Below, piece by piece: positions 26,553-36,254 of a stretch of DNA of 64,000 nt. The translations under genes were made by a program, and so were the position numbers. Position 1 is the first letter of the stretch. Each line of letters begins with the position of its first letter. The notes beneath the pieces are model-generated. The model was not told the DNA's origin, did not search any database, and was given only the letters and a program-made list of their open reading frames with translations. Source of the stretch: Diaphorobacter sp. HDW4B (GTDB taxonomy: Bacteria; Pseudomonadota; Gammaproteobacteria; Burkholderiales; Burkholderiaceae_C); the NCBI RefSeq assembly GCF_011305535.1, contig NZ_CP049905.1, positions 2,966,001-3,030,000 on the forward strand, given 5' to 3'.

Positions 26553-29225
26553 ATGCAAGACAAGTACAACCACTCCGAAGTGGAGCGCGCAGCGCAAAGC
26601 CACTGGACCGCCAACGATGCCTATCGCGTGACCGAAGACGCGGGCAAGCAGAAGTTCTACGCCTGCTCCATGCTGCCGTACCCCAGCGGCAAGCTGCACA
26701 TGGGCCACGTGCGCAACTACACCATCAACGACATGCTCACGCGCCAGTTGCGCATGAAGGGCTTCAACGTCTTGATGCCGATGGGCTGGGACGCCTTCGG
26801 TCTGCCCGCTGAAAACGCCGCCTTGAAGAACAAGGTGCCGCCTGCCAAGTGGACCTACGAAAACATCGCCTACATGAAGGGCCAGATGCAGGCCATGGGT
26901 CTGGCCATCGACTGGAGCCGCGAAGTCGCCACCTGCGATCCGGACTACTACAAGTGGAACCAGTGGCTGTTCCTCAAGATGCTGGAAACCGGCGTCGCCT
27001 ACCGCAAGACCCAGGTCGTGAACTGGGACCCGGTGGACCAGACCGTGCTCGCCAACGAACAGGTGATCGACGGCCGTGGCTGGCGTACCGGCGCGCTGGT
27101 GGAAAAGCGCGAGATTCCCGGCTACTACCTCGCCATCACCCAATACGCGCAAGAGCTGCTCGACCACGTGCAGATCGGCAACCCCAAGGCCACGCTGACC
27201 GGCTGGCCCGACAAGGTGCGCCTGATGCAGGAAAACTGGATCGGCAAGTCCGCAGGCGTGCGCTTTGCGTTCACGCACGACATCAAGGGTACTGACGGCC
27301 AGCTCATTCAAGACGGCAAGATGTACGTCTTCACCACGCGCGCCGACACCATCATGGGCGTGACCTTCTGCGCCGTGGCACCTGAGCATCCGCTCGCCAC
27401 GCACGCCGCGGCCACCAACCCCCAACTCGCAGCCTTCATCGAAGAATGCAAGAAGGGCGGCACGACCGAGGCCGAACTTGCCGTCAAGGAAAAAGAAGGT
27501 CTGCCCACGGGCCTGACCGTCACGCACCCCATCACCGGCAAGCAGGTCGATGTGTGGGTGGGCAATTACGTGCTCATGAGCTACGGCGACGGTGCCGTGA
27601 TGGGCGTGCCCGCGCATGACGAGCGCGACTTCGCGTTTGCGCTCAAGTACCAACTGCCGATCCAGCAAGTGGTGGCCGTCGAAGGCGAAACCTACGACGC
27701 CACACAATGGCACGACTGGTATGGCGACAAGGAACGCGGCGTCACCATCCACTCTGGCGAGTTCAACGGCCTGAGCCACAAGGACGCGGTCGCTGCAGTT
27801 GCCAAGCTGCTCGAATCCAAGGGCCTTGGCGAACTCAAGACCACATGGCGTCTGCGCGACTGGGGTATCAGCCGCCAGCGCTACTGGGGCACGCCGATCC
27901 CGATCATCCACTGCGAAGACTGCGGCGCACAGCCAGTGCCTGAAAAAGACTTGCCCGTGGTGCTGCCGCAAGACCTCGTGCCCGATGGCTCCGGCAACCC
28001 GCTCGTCAAGAGCGAAGCCTTCCACGCTGGCGTGGTCTGCCCCTGCTGCGGCAAGCCCGCTCGCCGCGAGACCGACACGATGGACACCTTCGTGGACAGC
28101 TCGTGGTACTTCATGCGCTATTGCGACGCGAAGAACCGCGAGAAGATGGTGGCCGACGGCGCTGAATACTGGATGCCGATGGACCAGTACATCGGCGGTA
28201 TCGAACACGCGATTCTTCACCTGCTGTACGCCCGTTTCTGGACCAAGGTGATGCGCGACATGGGCCTCGTGAAGATCGACGAGCCCTTCACCAAGCTGCT
28301 CACGCAGGGCATGGTGCTGCGCGGCGCGTTCTCGCAGAAGGCCGAGAGCGGCGCAAAGGTCTACTACTGGGAAAAGGACGTCGACGTCATCAAGAATGAG
28401 AACGACGTGGTGATCGGTGGCACGCTGAAGGCCGACGGCTCGAAGCTCGACTACGAGATGACCACCATGTCCAAGTCGAAGAACAACGGTGTTGATCCGC
28501 AGGACCTGATCGAGAAGTACGGCGCGGACACCGCACGTCTGTACACCATGTTCACCGCGCCACCGGAACTCACGCTGGAGTGGAACGAGTTCGCCGTCGA
28601 AGGCAGCTACCGTTTCCTGCGCCGCGTGTACAACTTCGGTGCCAAGTTGTCGGCTCCCGAGTTTGACGCTGCACGCGCCAAGGCCACAGGCAAGAACGGC
28701 GTGGCGGGTGTCACGTTCAGCAAGGAAGCCAAGGCGCTGCGTCTGGAAATTCACACCGTGCTCAAGCAGGTGGATTACGACTACCAGCGCATGCAGTACA
28801 ACACTGTGGTCTCCGGCGCGATGAAGATGATCAACGCGCTCGAAGACTTCAAGGCGCTTGATTCCGAAGGCGGCCGCGAAGCCGCAGTCGAATGCTTCGG
28901 CATTCTGGTGCGCGCGCTGTACCCCGCAACGCCTCACCTCGGCCACGCGCTGTGGAGCGAGCTGGGTTATGCCAAGGCACAGGGCGATCTGCTCGACACG
29001 TCATGGCCCCAAGTCGATCCGCAAGCACTGGTGCAGGACGAGATCGAACTCATGCTGCAAGTGAACGGCAAGCTGCGCGGCTCCATCGTCGTGGCGGCTG
29101 GTGCCGACAAGGCTACGATCGAAGCGGCAGCGCTTGCGAACGAGGAATACCAGAAGTTCGCCGAAGGCAAGGCCCCGAAGAAGATCATCGTGGTGCCGGG
29201 TCGTCTGGTCAACGTGGTCGTTTGA
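26553..29225 (+). CDS. leuS: leucyl-tRNA synthetase
   Basis: The 890-residue class I synthetase charges tRNA-Leu. The HIGH motif is HMGH at 49-52 within [15 protein letters not shown], the KMSKS loop is seen as [12 protein letters not shown] with MSKS at 639-642, and the CP1 editing domain and zinc-type CxxC pairs (CEDCG, CPCCG) lie between. The start at 26553 is set by homology ([15 protein letters not shown]); the frame is open 447 bases further upstream but that part is not protein-like. Its stop codon overlaps a possible lptE start. Confidence 0.97.
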   Translation: MQDKYNHSEVERAAQSHWTANDAYRVTEDAGKQKFYACSMLPYPSGKLHMGHVRNYTINDMLTRQLRMKGFNVLMPMGWDAFGLPAENAALKNKVPPAKWTYENIAYMKGQMQAMGLAIDWSREVATCDPDYYKWNQWLFLKMLETGVAYRKTQVVNWDPVDQTVLANEQVIDGRGWRTGALVEKREIPGYYLAITQYAQELLDHVQIGNPKATLTGWPDKVRLMQENWIGKSAGVRFAFTHDIKGTDGQLIQDGKMYVFTTRADTIMGVTFCAVAPEHPLATHAAATNPQLAAFIEECKKGGTTEAELAVKEKEGLPTGLTVTHPITGKQVDVWVGNYVLMSYGDGAVMGVPAHDERDFAFALKYQLPIQQVVAVEGETYDATQWHDWYGDKERGVTIHSGEFNGLSHKDAVAAVAKLLESKGLGELKTTWRLRDWGISRQRYWGTPIPIIHCEDCGAQPVPEKDLPVVLPQDLVPDGSGNPLVKSEAFHAGVVCPCCGKPARRETDTMDTFVDSSWYFMRYCDAKNREKMVADGAEYWMPMDQYIGGIEHAILHLLYARFWTKVMRDMGLVKIDEPFTKLLTQGMVLRGAFSQKAESGAKVYYWEKDVDVIKNENDVVIGGTLKADGSKLDYEMTTMSKSKNNGVDPQDLIEKYGADTARLYTMFTAPPELTLEWNEFAVEGSYRFLRRVYNFGAKLSAPEFDAARAKATGKNGVAGVTFSKEAKALRLEIHTVLKQVDYDYQRMQYNTVVSGAMKMINALEDFKALDSEGGREAAVECFGILVRALYPATPHLGHALWSELGYAKAQGDLLDTSWPQVDPQALVQDEIELMLQVNGKLRGSIVVAAGADKATIEAAALANEEYQKFAEGKAPKKIIVVPGRLVNVVV

Positions 29226-29269
29226 TGCTGGATCACTCAGCGCGCTCAACAGGAAAGAAGCCAGGCCAC

Positions 29270-29785
29270 ATGATGCAAAAACGTACCGTTCTCACCATGC
29301 TCGCTGCCATGCCGATTCTCTCGGCATGTGGCTTTCGCCTGCGCGGCGCGCCTGATTTCCAGTTCAAGTCGATCTTCGTGAAGGCACCGCCCAGCTCGCA
29401 GCTCGCCCGCGAACTGGTGCGCAACCTCAAGGGCGCTGGCGGCAACGTCACGGTGATCACCGACGTGGCCGACATCGCGCAGGCCGAAGTGGTCTGCAAC
29501 ATCCTCTCCGAAAACCGCGACCGCATCGTCGTCGGTCTGAACGCCTCCGGTCAGGTCCGCGAGTTGCAACTGCGCCTGCGCATGCACTTCTCGCTGACCG
29601 GCCCGAACGGCGAGGAATACGTGCCGAACACCGAGTTGCTGCAACAGCGCGACGTGAGCTACAACGAATCCATCGCGCTGTCGAAAGAGGGCGAAGAGGC
29701 CATGCTGTTCAAGAACATGCAGACCGATCTGGTCCAGCAGCTCATGCGCCGCCTCGCCAAGGTCAAGCTCATTCCGGTAAGTTGA
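29270..29785 (+). CDS. lptE: LPS-assembly lipoprotein LptE
   Basis: LptE plugs the LptD barrel and helps place lipopolysaccharide in the outer membrane. The 171-residue product has lipobox LSACGFRLRG with Cys20, the usual RlpB start after the cysteine. I chose ATG at 29270, with AGGAAAG upstream; ATG at 29225, overlapping the leuS stop, would add 15 residues. leuS-lptE-holA is a conserved order. After it lies structured repeat copy A, which separates it from holA. Confidence 0.92.
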   Translation: MMQKRTVLTMLAAMPILSACGFRLRGAPDFQFKSIFVKAPPSSQLARELVRNLKGAGGNVTVITDVADIAQAEVVCNILSENRDRIVVGLNASGQVRELQLRLRMHFSLTGPNGEEYVPNTELLQQRDVSYNESIALSKEGEEAMLFKNMQTDLVQQLMRRLAKVKLIPVS

Positions 29786-29800
29786 CCGATCTTCTGTCTT

Positions 29801-29960
29801 CACGAAGCCTTACGGCTTCGATGGGCTACCCTTGGAGAGACGCCAATATGGCCCTTGATACTTTGTTGCGCGTCCTTGCCGTACCCAAGTACTGTCTGAG
29901 TCCGCGCGTCGCGTCTCAAGGGCCATCTTGGCGTTGTGGGGGTTGATCGTGTCGTGGTTT
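29801..29960. repeat. structured dispersed repeat, copy A (before holA)
   Basis: A 160-base element matching 50497-50656 at about 80% by eye. Stem 1 is CGAAGCC/GGCTTCG (29803-29820). The long outer stem pairs 29840-29858 with 29916-29934 (19 nt per arm, one T/C mismatch). Inside are GCGCG/CGCGC (29868-29872 with 29903-29907) and GTAC/GTAC around CCAA (29881-29892). Relative to copy B, several stem pairs change on both sides, which keeps pairing. It sits 42 bases before the holA start in sense orientation, while copy B is antisense to its gene. Confidence 0.85.
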
Positions 29961-30002
29961 GCTCCGCTGCGTGAGCTGTCTTTTCTTTCTCGGGACTGAT
30001 GT

Positions 30003-31055
30003 ATGCAAGTCGCTTTGAACCAGCTGTCTGCACACCTGCAAAAAGGCGTCAAACCGCTCTACGTGCTGCATGGCGACGAGCCACTGCTGCAGCAGGAAGC
30101 CATGGATGCCATCCGCGCCGTGGCGCGTGAATCGGGCTACACCGAACGCAACAGCTTCACTGCGCAGGGCGCGCATTTCGACTGGAGCGGCGTGCTCGCG
30201 GCGGGTGGCTCGCTCTCGCTGTTTGCCGACAAGCAGGTCATCGAAATCCGCATCCCCAGCGGCAAGCCCGGCAAGGACGGCGGCGCGGCCCTGCAGCAGA
30301 TCGCGCAGGACGCCGCAGGCAGCGACAGCACCCTCACCGTCGTGATGCTGCCGCGCCTGGACAAGGCCACCAAGACCGGCGCATGGTTCAGTGCGCTGGA
30401 CTCCGCAGGCATCAGCATCCAGATCGACCCCGTCGAACGCGGCGCACTGCCGCAGTGGATTGCACAGCGCCTCGCCAACCAAGGTCAGCGCGTCGTGCCC
30501 GGCGAAGAAGGCCAGCGCACGCTCACCTTCTTTGCCGACCGCGTGGAAGGCAACCTGCTCGCCGCACACCAGGAAATCCAGAAACTCGCGCTGCTTTATC
30601 CGCAAGGCGAACTCACCTGGTCGCAGGTCGAGCAAGCCGTGCTCAACGTCGCACGCTACGACGTCTTCAAACTCTCCGAAGCCGTGCTCAGCGGCAACGT
30701 CGCCCGCATGCAGCGCATGATGGACGGCCTGCAAGCCGAAGGTGAAGCTGAAGTGCTGGTGCACTGGGCACTGGCCGAAGACATCCGCTCCTTGAAGCGT
30801 GTGAAAGACGCCATGAACGCAGGCAAACCCCTGCCCATGGCCCTGCGCGAAAACCGCGTCTGGGGACCGAAGGAACGCCTGTTCGAACGCGTGCTGCCCA
30901 GCGTCGGCGACGCCGCCCTGTCACGGCTGCTGCAATCCGCCCACATCGTGGACGGCATCGTCAAAGGTTTGAAGCAACCCGACTGGCCGCAGGATGGCTG
31001 GCTGGCGCTGCAGCGGTTGGCGTTGCAGTTGTGCAAGACGTGTGGGGCGCGTTAG
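30003..31055 (+). CDS. holA: DNA polymerase III delta subunit
   Basis: HolA is the clamp-opening delta subunit of the clamp loader that places the beta sliding clamp on DNA. The 350-residue product begins MQVALNQLSAHLQKG and has PLYVLHGDEPLLQQEAMDAIR, the AAA-like region without a functional ATP site, as is normal for delta. An NRVWGPKERLFERVLP stretch marks the C-terminal collar domain. The last 25 codons shift to G/T-rich wobble positions. Downstream the usual proA partner is displaced by about 23 kb of other genes. Confidence 0.94.
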   Translation: MQVALNQLSAHLQKGVKPLYVLHGDEPLLQQEAMDAIRAVARESGYTERNSFTAQGAHFDWSGVLAAGGSLSLFADKQVIEIRIPSGKPGKDGGAALQQIAQDAAGSDSTLTVVMLPRLDKATKTGAWFSALDSAGISIQIDPVERGALPQWIAQRLANQGQRVVPGEEGQRTLTFFADRVEGNLLAAHQEIQKLALLYPQGELTWSQVEQAVLNVARYDVFKLSEAVLSGNVARMQRMMDGLQAEGEAEVLVHWALAEDIRSLKRVKDAMNAGKPLPMALRENRVWGPKERLFERVLPSVGDAALSRLLQSAHIVDGIVKGLKQPDWPQDGWLALQRLALQLCKTCGAR

Positions 31056-31065
31056 CCATTTGGAC

Positions 31066-31380
31066 TCACACGAGTTGCAGACATGAAGCGGGCACGCCAA
31101 ACGAGTGCCCACTGCAATGCGCTGTATCGCCGCAGTCTTGGGCGCTGCCAAACCCGATCCAGACATAGCCATGGCTGTCGATTTGCTCGACGATGGCCTG
31201 CTTTCCGATGAACGTGAACATTTCCCTTTGCTCGTCTATCGGGAGGTCGTGGATCAACCAGTCAGGCAGACTCAAGAGTTGAACCGTGCTGCCGACTTGA
31301 ATGTAGTTGAGCAAAGGGGTTCCTTCAGTTGACGAACTCTCGTGCTCTATCACATCACTCCAAACAGCACCAATCGTCAA
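31066..31380 (-). CDS. hypothetical protein
   Basis: A 104-residue protein I do not recognise. It is acidic and soluble, with no signal peptide or membrane segment. The central part has alternating hydrophobic strands (YIQVGSTVQLLSLPDWL, then IVEQIDSHGYVWIGFG) suggesting a small beta-barrel or SH3-like fold. It follows the 31419-31862 gene after 38 bases on the same strand, so the two are probably one operon. GC content is visibly lower than in neighbours, which suggests later acquisition. A GTG nine codons in is an alternative start. Small antitoxin or immunity-like proteins can look like this, but nothing here proves it. Confidence 0.6.
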   Translation of the reverse strand: MTIGAVWSDVIEHESSSTEGTPLLNYIQVGSTVQLLSLPDWLIHDLPIDEQREMFTFIGKQAIVEQIDSHGYVWIGFGSAQDCGDTAHCSGHSFGVPASCLQLV

Positions 31381-31418
31381 TCAATGTGAAGCTCGGAAGC
31401 AGTTGGGGAGTATTGGAT

Positions 31419-31862
31419 TCACTCCGAAAATCTCATATGCCTGCCTCCGAGAAAGCGAAAGCAGGCTCTTGGTATCGCTCTTAGATTGATATCGGCGACG
31501 CCGTGAATTGAGCGTGCCTCCATTTCATTGCTTTCAGTCCAGCAGTCAACGCAGTCCAGTTGCTCGCCCTGCGCAAGGAGGGTACTGAAAATGTCATGAA
31601 TTTCGAGGGTTGCATCAATGGCCTCTTGATCCTCCGGCCACCAGTCCTGCGGTTCGGAGAATCCCAGATCCTCATTGTCTGGATCCAGATGCCGAAATCC
31701 GCAGCTACATCCGTGAATGGAGCCAAGGAACCAATGGTTTGGATGCCGCAGCAGTGACGCAGCCGATTGGTTTGGAGGAGCTTTTGAGAACGCAACCAAC
31801 GGTGTGTTGAATTGCGTTAGATCGGATGATGTCGTCGTGCTTATGAGGATGTTGTAGCACAT
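31419..31862 (-). CDS. conserved hypothetical protein
   Basis: A 147-residue soluble protein that I cannot assign to a function. It opens MCYNILISTTTSSDL and has two striking segments: HGCSCGFRHLD, a possible metal-binding CxC-H cluster, and LGFSEPQDWWPEDQEAIDATLEI, an acidic aromatic stretch shown here in part. I recall similar unnamed proteins in other proteobacteria, but could not search. It is the first gene of a likely two-gene operon with 31066-31380, in a lower-GC patch directly after holA. Confidence 0.62.
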   Translation of the reverse strand: MCYNILISTTTSSDLTQFNTPLVAFSKAPPNQSAASLLRHPNHWFLGSIHGCSCGFRHLDPDNEDLGFSEPQDWWPEDQEAIDATLEIHDIFSTLLAQGEQLDCVDCWTESNEMEARSIHGVADINLRAIPRACFRFLGGRHMRFSE

Positions 31863-32017
31863 GGTACTCGTGGGCCCCTCCGACTCTTGAATGGTTGTGT
31901 GAATCGCTGAAGTGTCTCACTGCTTCGCAGGTACATCAAGAGTCACTAATGGCTTCATTCCCGTGGCTGTCTCCGCCCATATGAGTCGCCCTTGTGCTCA
32001 AGGGGCACCTGTGCCGC

Positions 32018-33169
32018 CTACTTCCCCAACTCCCGCGCCACCAGCTCCTTCATGATCTCATTGGCTCCGCCATAAATCTTCTGCACACGCGCGTCGGCGT
32101 ACATGCGCGCGATCGGGTATTCCATCACGTAGCCGTAGCCGCCAAACAGTTGCAGGCATTCGTCGATCACCTTGCATTGCTGTTCCGTGCACCACCACTT
32201 GGCCATGTAGGCGGCGCCGTCGTCGAGTTGGCCGTTGAGCAGGCGCTGCACGCAGTCGTTCACGAAGCTGCGGGCGATGTGGGCGGTGGTGGCGCATTCG
32301 GCCAGTTTGAAGCGGGTGTTCTGCAACTCGTAGAGTGTTTGGCCGAAGGCCTTGCGCTGCTTGGTGTACTTCACCGTCAGTTCCACGGCGCGCTCGATGG
32401 CGGCCACGGCGGGCACGGCGATCAGCATGCGTTCGTAGGGCAGTTGGCTCATGAGTTGCTTGAAGCCGCGGCCTTCGGTGCCGCCGAGCAGGTTGTCTGC
32501 GGAAACGCGCACGTCTTCAAACGCGAGTTCTGCGGTGTCGGAGGCGTGTTGGCCGAGCTTTTCCAAACGCTTGCCCACGCTGAATCCCTTGAGGTTCTCG
32601 GTCTCCAGCACGATCAGCGAGATGCCTCGGCTACCCGCTTCGCCGGTGCGCAGGGCCACCACCAGCAGGTTGGCTGTGAAGCCGTTGGTGATGAAGGTCT
32701 TGGCACCGTTGATGACGTAGTCGCCACCATCGAGGGTGGCTTTGGTGCGGATGGCTTGCAGGTCGGAGCCGCAGCCGGGCTCGCTCATGGCGATGCCTGC
32801 GAGCATTTCGCCGCTCACGAGCTTGGGCAGCCAGCGCTGCTTTTGTTCGGGTGTGCCGTAGTCGAGGATGTAGTGCGTGGCGATGCTGTGCACAGCAGTG
32901 ATGGCGGGAATCTCGGCCTTGGTGAACTCGTCCTGCACGACGAGTTGGTAGGCCATGTTCACGCCCGCGCCGCCGAATTCTTCGGGGATTTCCGGCAGCA
33001 GAAAACCCATCTCGCCAAACTTGGCCCATTCCTCGCGGGGGATGTAGCCTTGCTCGCGCCATGCGGGCAGGTGCGGCGTGAGTTCGCCCGCGATGTAGCG
33101 GCGCACTTGCTCGCGAAAGGCTTCGATGTCGTCATCCATCCAGGGTTGGCGCAGCAGTGAGGGCAGCAT
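32018..33169 (-). CDS. acyl-CoA dehydrogenase
   Basis: A 383-residue FAD-dependent acyl-CoA dehydrogenase catalysing alpha,beta-desaturation of an acyl-CoA. Visible motifs: AMSEPGCGSDLQAIRTKA (FAD and substrate binding), the FGGYGYVMEYPIARMYADAR signature, and the C-terminal YGGANEIMKELVARELGK where the base-bearing region lies. It is the last gene of the operon starting at 37814. The substrate cannot be read from sequence; the closest general class is the ACAD group acting on branched or ring-derived acyl-CoAs. Confidence 0.9.
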   Translation of the reverse strand: MLPSLLRQPWMDDDIEAFREQVRRYIAGELTPHLPAWREQGYIPREEWAKFGEMGFLLPEIPEEFGGAGVNMAYQLVVQDEFTKAEIPAITAVHSIATHYILDYGTPEQKQRWLPKLVSGEMLAGIAMSEPGCGSDLQAIRTKATLDGGDYVINGAKTFITNGFTANLLVVALRTGEAGSRGISLIVLETENLKGFSVGKRLEKLGQHASDTAELAFEDVRVSADNLLGGTEGRGFKQLMSQLPYERMLIAVPAVAAIERAVELTVKYTKQRKAFGQTLYELQNTRFKLAECATTAHIARSFVNDCVQRLLNGQLDDGAAYMAKWWCTEQQCKVIDECLQLFGGYGYVMEYPIARMYADARVQKIYGGANEIMKELVARELGK

Positions 33170-33217
33170 CGCAGGTCTCCTTTGATCGTTCGTTCTTGAT
33201 TGGCTTGGATAGGTGGC

Positions 33218-34048
33218 TTACACGCCGGTCAGGCCGCCGGAGCACAGCAGCGTCTGGCCGCTCACGTAGTCCGACTCGGGAATGCACAGCAGATACACGG
33301 CGTTGGCGGCTTCTTCCGGCGTGCCTGCGCGGCCCAGCGGAATGGTGCGCTCCATGGCTTCGAGCAGATCGGGGTTGACGCCCACCTTGATCTCGCGGCC
33401 ATCAATGTTGGCGGTCGATGATCCCGCTGCTCCCGCCGTGAGACGTGTGGAAATCAAACCAAACGCCACGCAGTTCACGGTGACGTTCATGCGCCCCCAT
33501 TCCTTGGCAAGGGTCTGCGTCATGCCGACGATGCCTGCCTTGGCGGTGGAATAGTTGGTCTGCCCCGCGTTGCCGAAGAGACCCGCGACGGACGAGATGT
33601 TGACCACCTTGCGCACGTTGCGTACGCCCGCTTCCAACTCGGTTTTGGAGAGGTTGCGGATGGCCGGTTGCGCGGCACGCAGGATGCGGAATGGTGCCGT
33701 GAGATGGCAGTCGAGAATGGCGTACCACTGCTCGTCGGTCATCTTCTGGATCACGCTGTCCCACGTGTAGCCCGCGTTGTTGATGATGATGTCGATGCTG
33801 TTGAACGCCTGCATCGCCGTGCCGATGAAGCGCTCGGCAAAATCGGGTGCGGTGACGCTGCCCGCGCAGGCCACCGCCTCGCCGCCCGCGTCGCGGATGG
33901 CTTGCACGGTTTCGAGCGCCGGGGCTTCATCCAGATCGTTGATGACCAGCTTGGCACCTTCGCTTGCGAGCTTGAGTGCAATGGCGCGACCAATGCCACG
34001 GCCCGAACCGGTGACCAGAGCCACCTTGCCTTCCAATTTGCGATTCAT
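33218..34048 (-). CDS. short-chain dehydrogenase/reductase
   Basis: A 276-residue SDR, probably the 3-hydroxyacyl-CoA dehydrogenase of the pathway. It has TGSGRGIGRAIA near residue 13 for NAD(P) binding, NNAGY, the catalytic serine in NISSVAGLFG and YSTAK as the Tyr-Lys pair. The start at 34048 has AAGGTGACA upstream; the longer open frame lacks homology. An Ala/Gly-rich insertion TAGAAGSSTANIDGREIKVG before the C-terminal substrate loop is unusual for FabG. It lies between the MaoC and acyl-CoA dehydrogenase genes. Confidence 0.89.
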   Translation of the reverse strand: MNRKLEGKVALVTGSGRGIGRAIALKLASEGAKLVINDLDEAPALETVQAIRDAGGEAVACAGSVTAPDFAERFIGTAMQAFNSIDIIINNAGYTWDSVIQKMTDEQWYAILDCHLTAPFRILRAAQPAIRNLSKTELEAGVRNVRKVVNISSVAGLFGNAGQTNYSTAKAGIVGMTQTLAKEWGRMNVTVNCVAFGLISTRLTAGAAGSSTANIDGREIKVGVNPDLLEAMERTIPLGRAGTPEEAANAVYLLCIPESDYVSGQTLLCSGGLTGV

Positions 34049-34095
34049 GTCTGTCACCTTGTTGTGTGCGTATGTCTGTTGTCTGAATTCGGAAT

Positions 34096-34518
34096 TCAGG
34101 GCAGCGCGATGAGGGCTTCGCCCGTGATCTTGCTTTGCCCGAATTGATTGACGCTGTGCAGCGCAATGCGCACGCAGCGTTCGTTGTTCACAGTGAGTTT
34201 TTCCAGTACCTCGCCACGGCACTGAATGGCGTTGCCCAGATGCGTGATGCCCTGAAAGCGCGCATCGAACTTGCGCAACTGCGCTTGTGGTGCCCAGCTG
34301 ATGAGCAGCCTTGCCAGCCAGGCCATTCCCAGCATGCCGTGCGCAAACACGTCAGGCATGCCGGCCTTGCGGGCGTAGTCGGTGTCGATGTGGATGGGGT
34401 GGTGGTCACCCGAGGCACCGGCGAACAGCGCGAGCATGTGGCGGTTGACGGCAGGGATGTCGAGCGCAGGCAGCTTGTCGCCAATCTGCAGCGCGTCGTA
34501 GTGGGGGAGCGTTTTCAT
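34096..34518 (-). CDS. MaoC-family enoyl-CoA hydratase, catalytic subunit
   Basis: A 140-residue hot-dog-fold protein with the hydratase-2 motif SGDHHPIHID followed by YARKAGMPDVFAHGMLGMAWL. The Asp and His of the motif are intact, so it can hydrate a trans-2-enoyl-CoA. The start at 34518 is where homology begins. It follows a second MaoC-like gene by 19 bases; the two likely form a heterodimer in which this subunit supplies catalysis. Confidence 0.87.
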   Translation of the reverse strand: MKTLPHYDALQIGDKLPALDIPAVNRHMLALFAGASGDHHPIHIDTDYARKAGMPDVFAHGMLGMAWLARLLISWAPQAQLRKFDARFQGITHLGNAIQCRGEVLEKLTVNNERCVRIALHSVNQFGQSKITGEALIALP

Positions 34519-34537
34519 GGTGGAGGCAGCTTTCGCG

Positions 34538-34981
34538 TCAGGCGTTGCGAACCACGGTGAGCGAGCGCAGATTGGCCACATGCTCGCCGCGCTGGTTGGT
34601 CACGCGGGTGTGGATGTCGATGAATTCGAGCGCACCATTCTTCTTGTCGTGGATGTCGTGCACCCGTGAGTGCGCGGTGACGGTGTCGCCCGCCACGATG
34701 GGCGCGAAATACTCGAAGCCCTGCTCCGCGTGCAGCACCTTGGCGTGCGGCACTTGCATGGTGTCGAGGCGTCCGAACATGGCGCCGGAATCCAGCTCCA
34801 CCGCGAACAGAAAAGTGGGCGGCACGGGCAGGTCGGCATAACCTGCGGCGCGGGCTGCATCCACATCGCTGTAGAGCGGATTGGTCTCGCCGGTGGCCTT
34901 GGCGAAGAAGCGCAGACGTCCGCGCTCGATGGTCAACTCCGAGCTGCCGAAGTCATGCCCGATCCATTTTCTGTCGATCAT
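34538..34981 (-). CDS. MaoC-like protein, non-catalytic partner
   Basis: A 147-residue hot-dog-fold protein of the MaoC N-terminal dehydratase type (FAS1 region-like). At the place of the GDxNPxH motif it has GETNPLYSD, so both catalytic Asp and His are replaced (Glu and Tyr). It is paired with a catalytically complete MaoC protein. The known precedent is the ChsH1-ChsH2 hydratase of steroid side-chain degradation, where two unlike hot-dog subunits share the work. The start at 34981 overlaps no gene and lies 13 bases after the thiolase stop. Confidence 0.84.
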   Translation of the reverse strand: MIDRKWIGHDFGSSELTIERGRLRFFAKATGETNPLYSDVDAARAAGYADLPVPPTFLFAVELDSGAMFGRLDTMQVPHAKVLHAEQGFEYFAPIVAGDTVTAHSRVHDIHDKKNGALEFIDIHTRVTNQRGEHVANLRSLTVVRNA

Positions 34982-34994
34982 GTCCGGGCCTTTC

Positions 34995-36179
34995 TCAGAC
35001 TTTTTCGTACAGCGTGACCACGCATGCACCGCCAAGTCCCAGGTTGTGCTGCAGCGCCAGGCGCGCACCATCGACCTGACGTGCGGCGGCGCGGCCACGC
35101 AGTTGTTCCACCAGTTCGGTGCATTGCGCAAGACCCGTCGCGCCCAGCGGATGGCCCTTGGAGAGCAGGCCTCCGGACGGATTGGTGACGACCTTGCCGC
35201 CGTAGGTGTTGTCGCCATCCTCCACAAATTTTTCCGCGCCGCCTTCGGGGCACAGGCCGAGACCTTCGTAGGTGATCAGCTCGTTGTGCGCAAAGCAGTC
35301 ATGCAGCTCGACCACGTCGATGTCGGACGGCGCGACGCCTGCGGTTTCATAGACTTGCTGCGCGGCGCTGCGTGTCATGCTGAAGCCCACCACTTCGCGC
35401 ATGTCGCGTGATTCAAAGGCCACGGGCGTATCGGTGGTCATCGATTGCGCACGGATCCGGATGCTGGTGTCGAGGCCGTGGCGCTTGGCAAACGCTTCCG
35501 ACACCAGCACGGCAGCGGCTGCACCGCAGGTGGGTGCGCAGGCCATCAACTTGGTCATCACGCCGGGCCAGATCATGGTGGCGGCCATTACGTCTTCTTC
35601 GGTGACCACGGTGCGGAACAGCGCGAGCGGGTTGTTGGATGCATGGCGGCTGGCCTTGGCGCGGATCTTGGCGAAGGTCTCCAGCTTGGTGCCGTATTGC
35701 TGCATGTGCGCCAGGCCCGCACCGCCAAAGTAGCGCAGCGCAAAGGGCACGCCGGGCGCGTTGACCAGCTCGTCGGTGGCGGCGTCGAAATGCTCGAAGG
35801 GGCTGGGGCGATCGCTGAAGATCGAGCCCAACGCACCGGGCGTCATCTGCTCGAAGCCGAAGGCCAGTGCGCAATCGACCGCACCGCTTTCCACGGCCTG
35901 ACGCGCAAGATAGAGCGCGGTGGAACCGGTGGAGCAGTTGTTGTTGACGTTGACGACGGGAATGCCCGTCATGCCCACTTCATACAGCGCGCGCTGGCCA
36001 GCGGTGGAGTCGCCGTACACATAGCCCGCGTAGGCTTGCTGCACCTTGGCGTAGTCCACGCCGGAGTCCTTGAGCGCAGCCTGGATGGCGCGCGAGGCCA
36101 TCACGGGATAGGCTTCGCTGGCGCCGGGCTTGGCGAAAGGAATCATGCCGACGCCGGCAACGATGACGGATTGGCTCAT
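34995..36179 (-). CDS. SCP2-type thiolase / lipid-transfer protein
   Basis: A 394-residue thiolase-superfamily protein of the SCP-x/Ltp type. The nucleophile cysteine is in NNNCSTGSTALYLARQAV near residue 85, the HDCFAHNE region lies near 285, and GGLLSKGHPLGATGLAQ and the C-terminal NLGLGGACVVTLY carry the other conserved residues. Such proteins cleave 3-ketoacyl-CoAs, often branched or sterol-derived ones, or act as retro-aldolases with a DUF35 partner; no DUF35 gene is present here. Second gene of the operon. Confidence 0.88.
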   Translation of the reverse strand: MSQSVIVAGVGMIPFAKPGASEAYPVMASRAIQAALKDSGVDYAKVQQAYAGYVYGDSTAGQRALYEVGMTGIPVVNVNNNCSTGSTALYLARQAVESGAVDCALAFGFEQMTPGALGSIFSDRPSPFEHFDAATDELVNAPGVPFALRYFGGAGLAHMQQYGTKLETFAKIRAKASRHASNNPLALFRTVVTEEDVMAATMIWPGVMTKLMACAPTCGAAAAVLVSEAFAKRHGLDTSIRIRAQSMTTDTPVAFESRDMREVVGFSMTRSAAQQVYETAGVAPSDIDVVELHDCFAHNELITYEGLGLCPEGGAEKFVEDGDNTYGGKVVTNPSGGLLSKGHPLGATGLAQCTELVEQLRGRAAARQVDGARLALQHNLGLGGACVVTLYEKV

Positions 36180-36254
36180 GGTGTGTCTCCGTGGAAGATG
36201 AATGGGGTGTTGGGTGTGAATGGATGCAGGTCGGCGGATCGCTCGTACAGTCGC

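Noticed and set aside
29801..29960. Reading copy A as a holA-specific riboswitch
   Set aside because: A related copy sits in opposite orientation at the unrelated phn operon, so gene-specific ligand control is unlikely.
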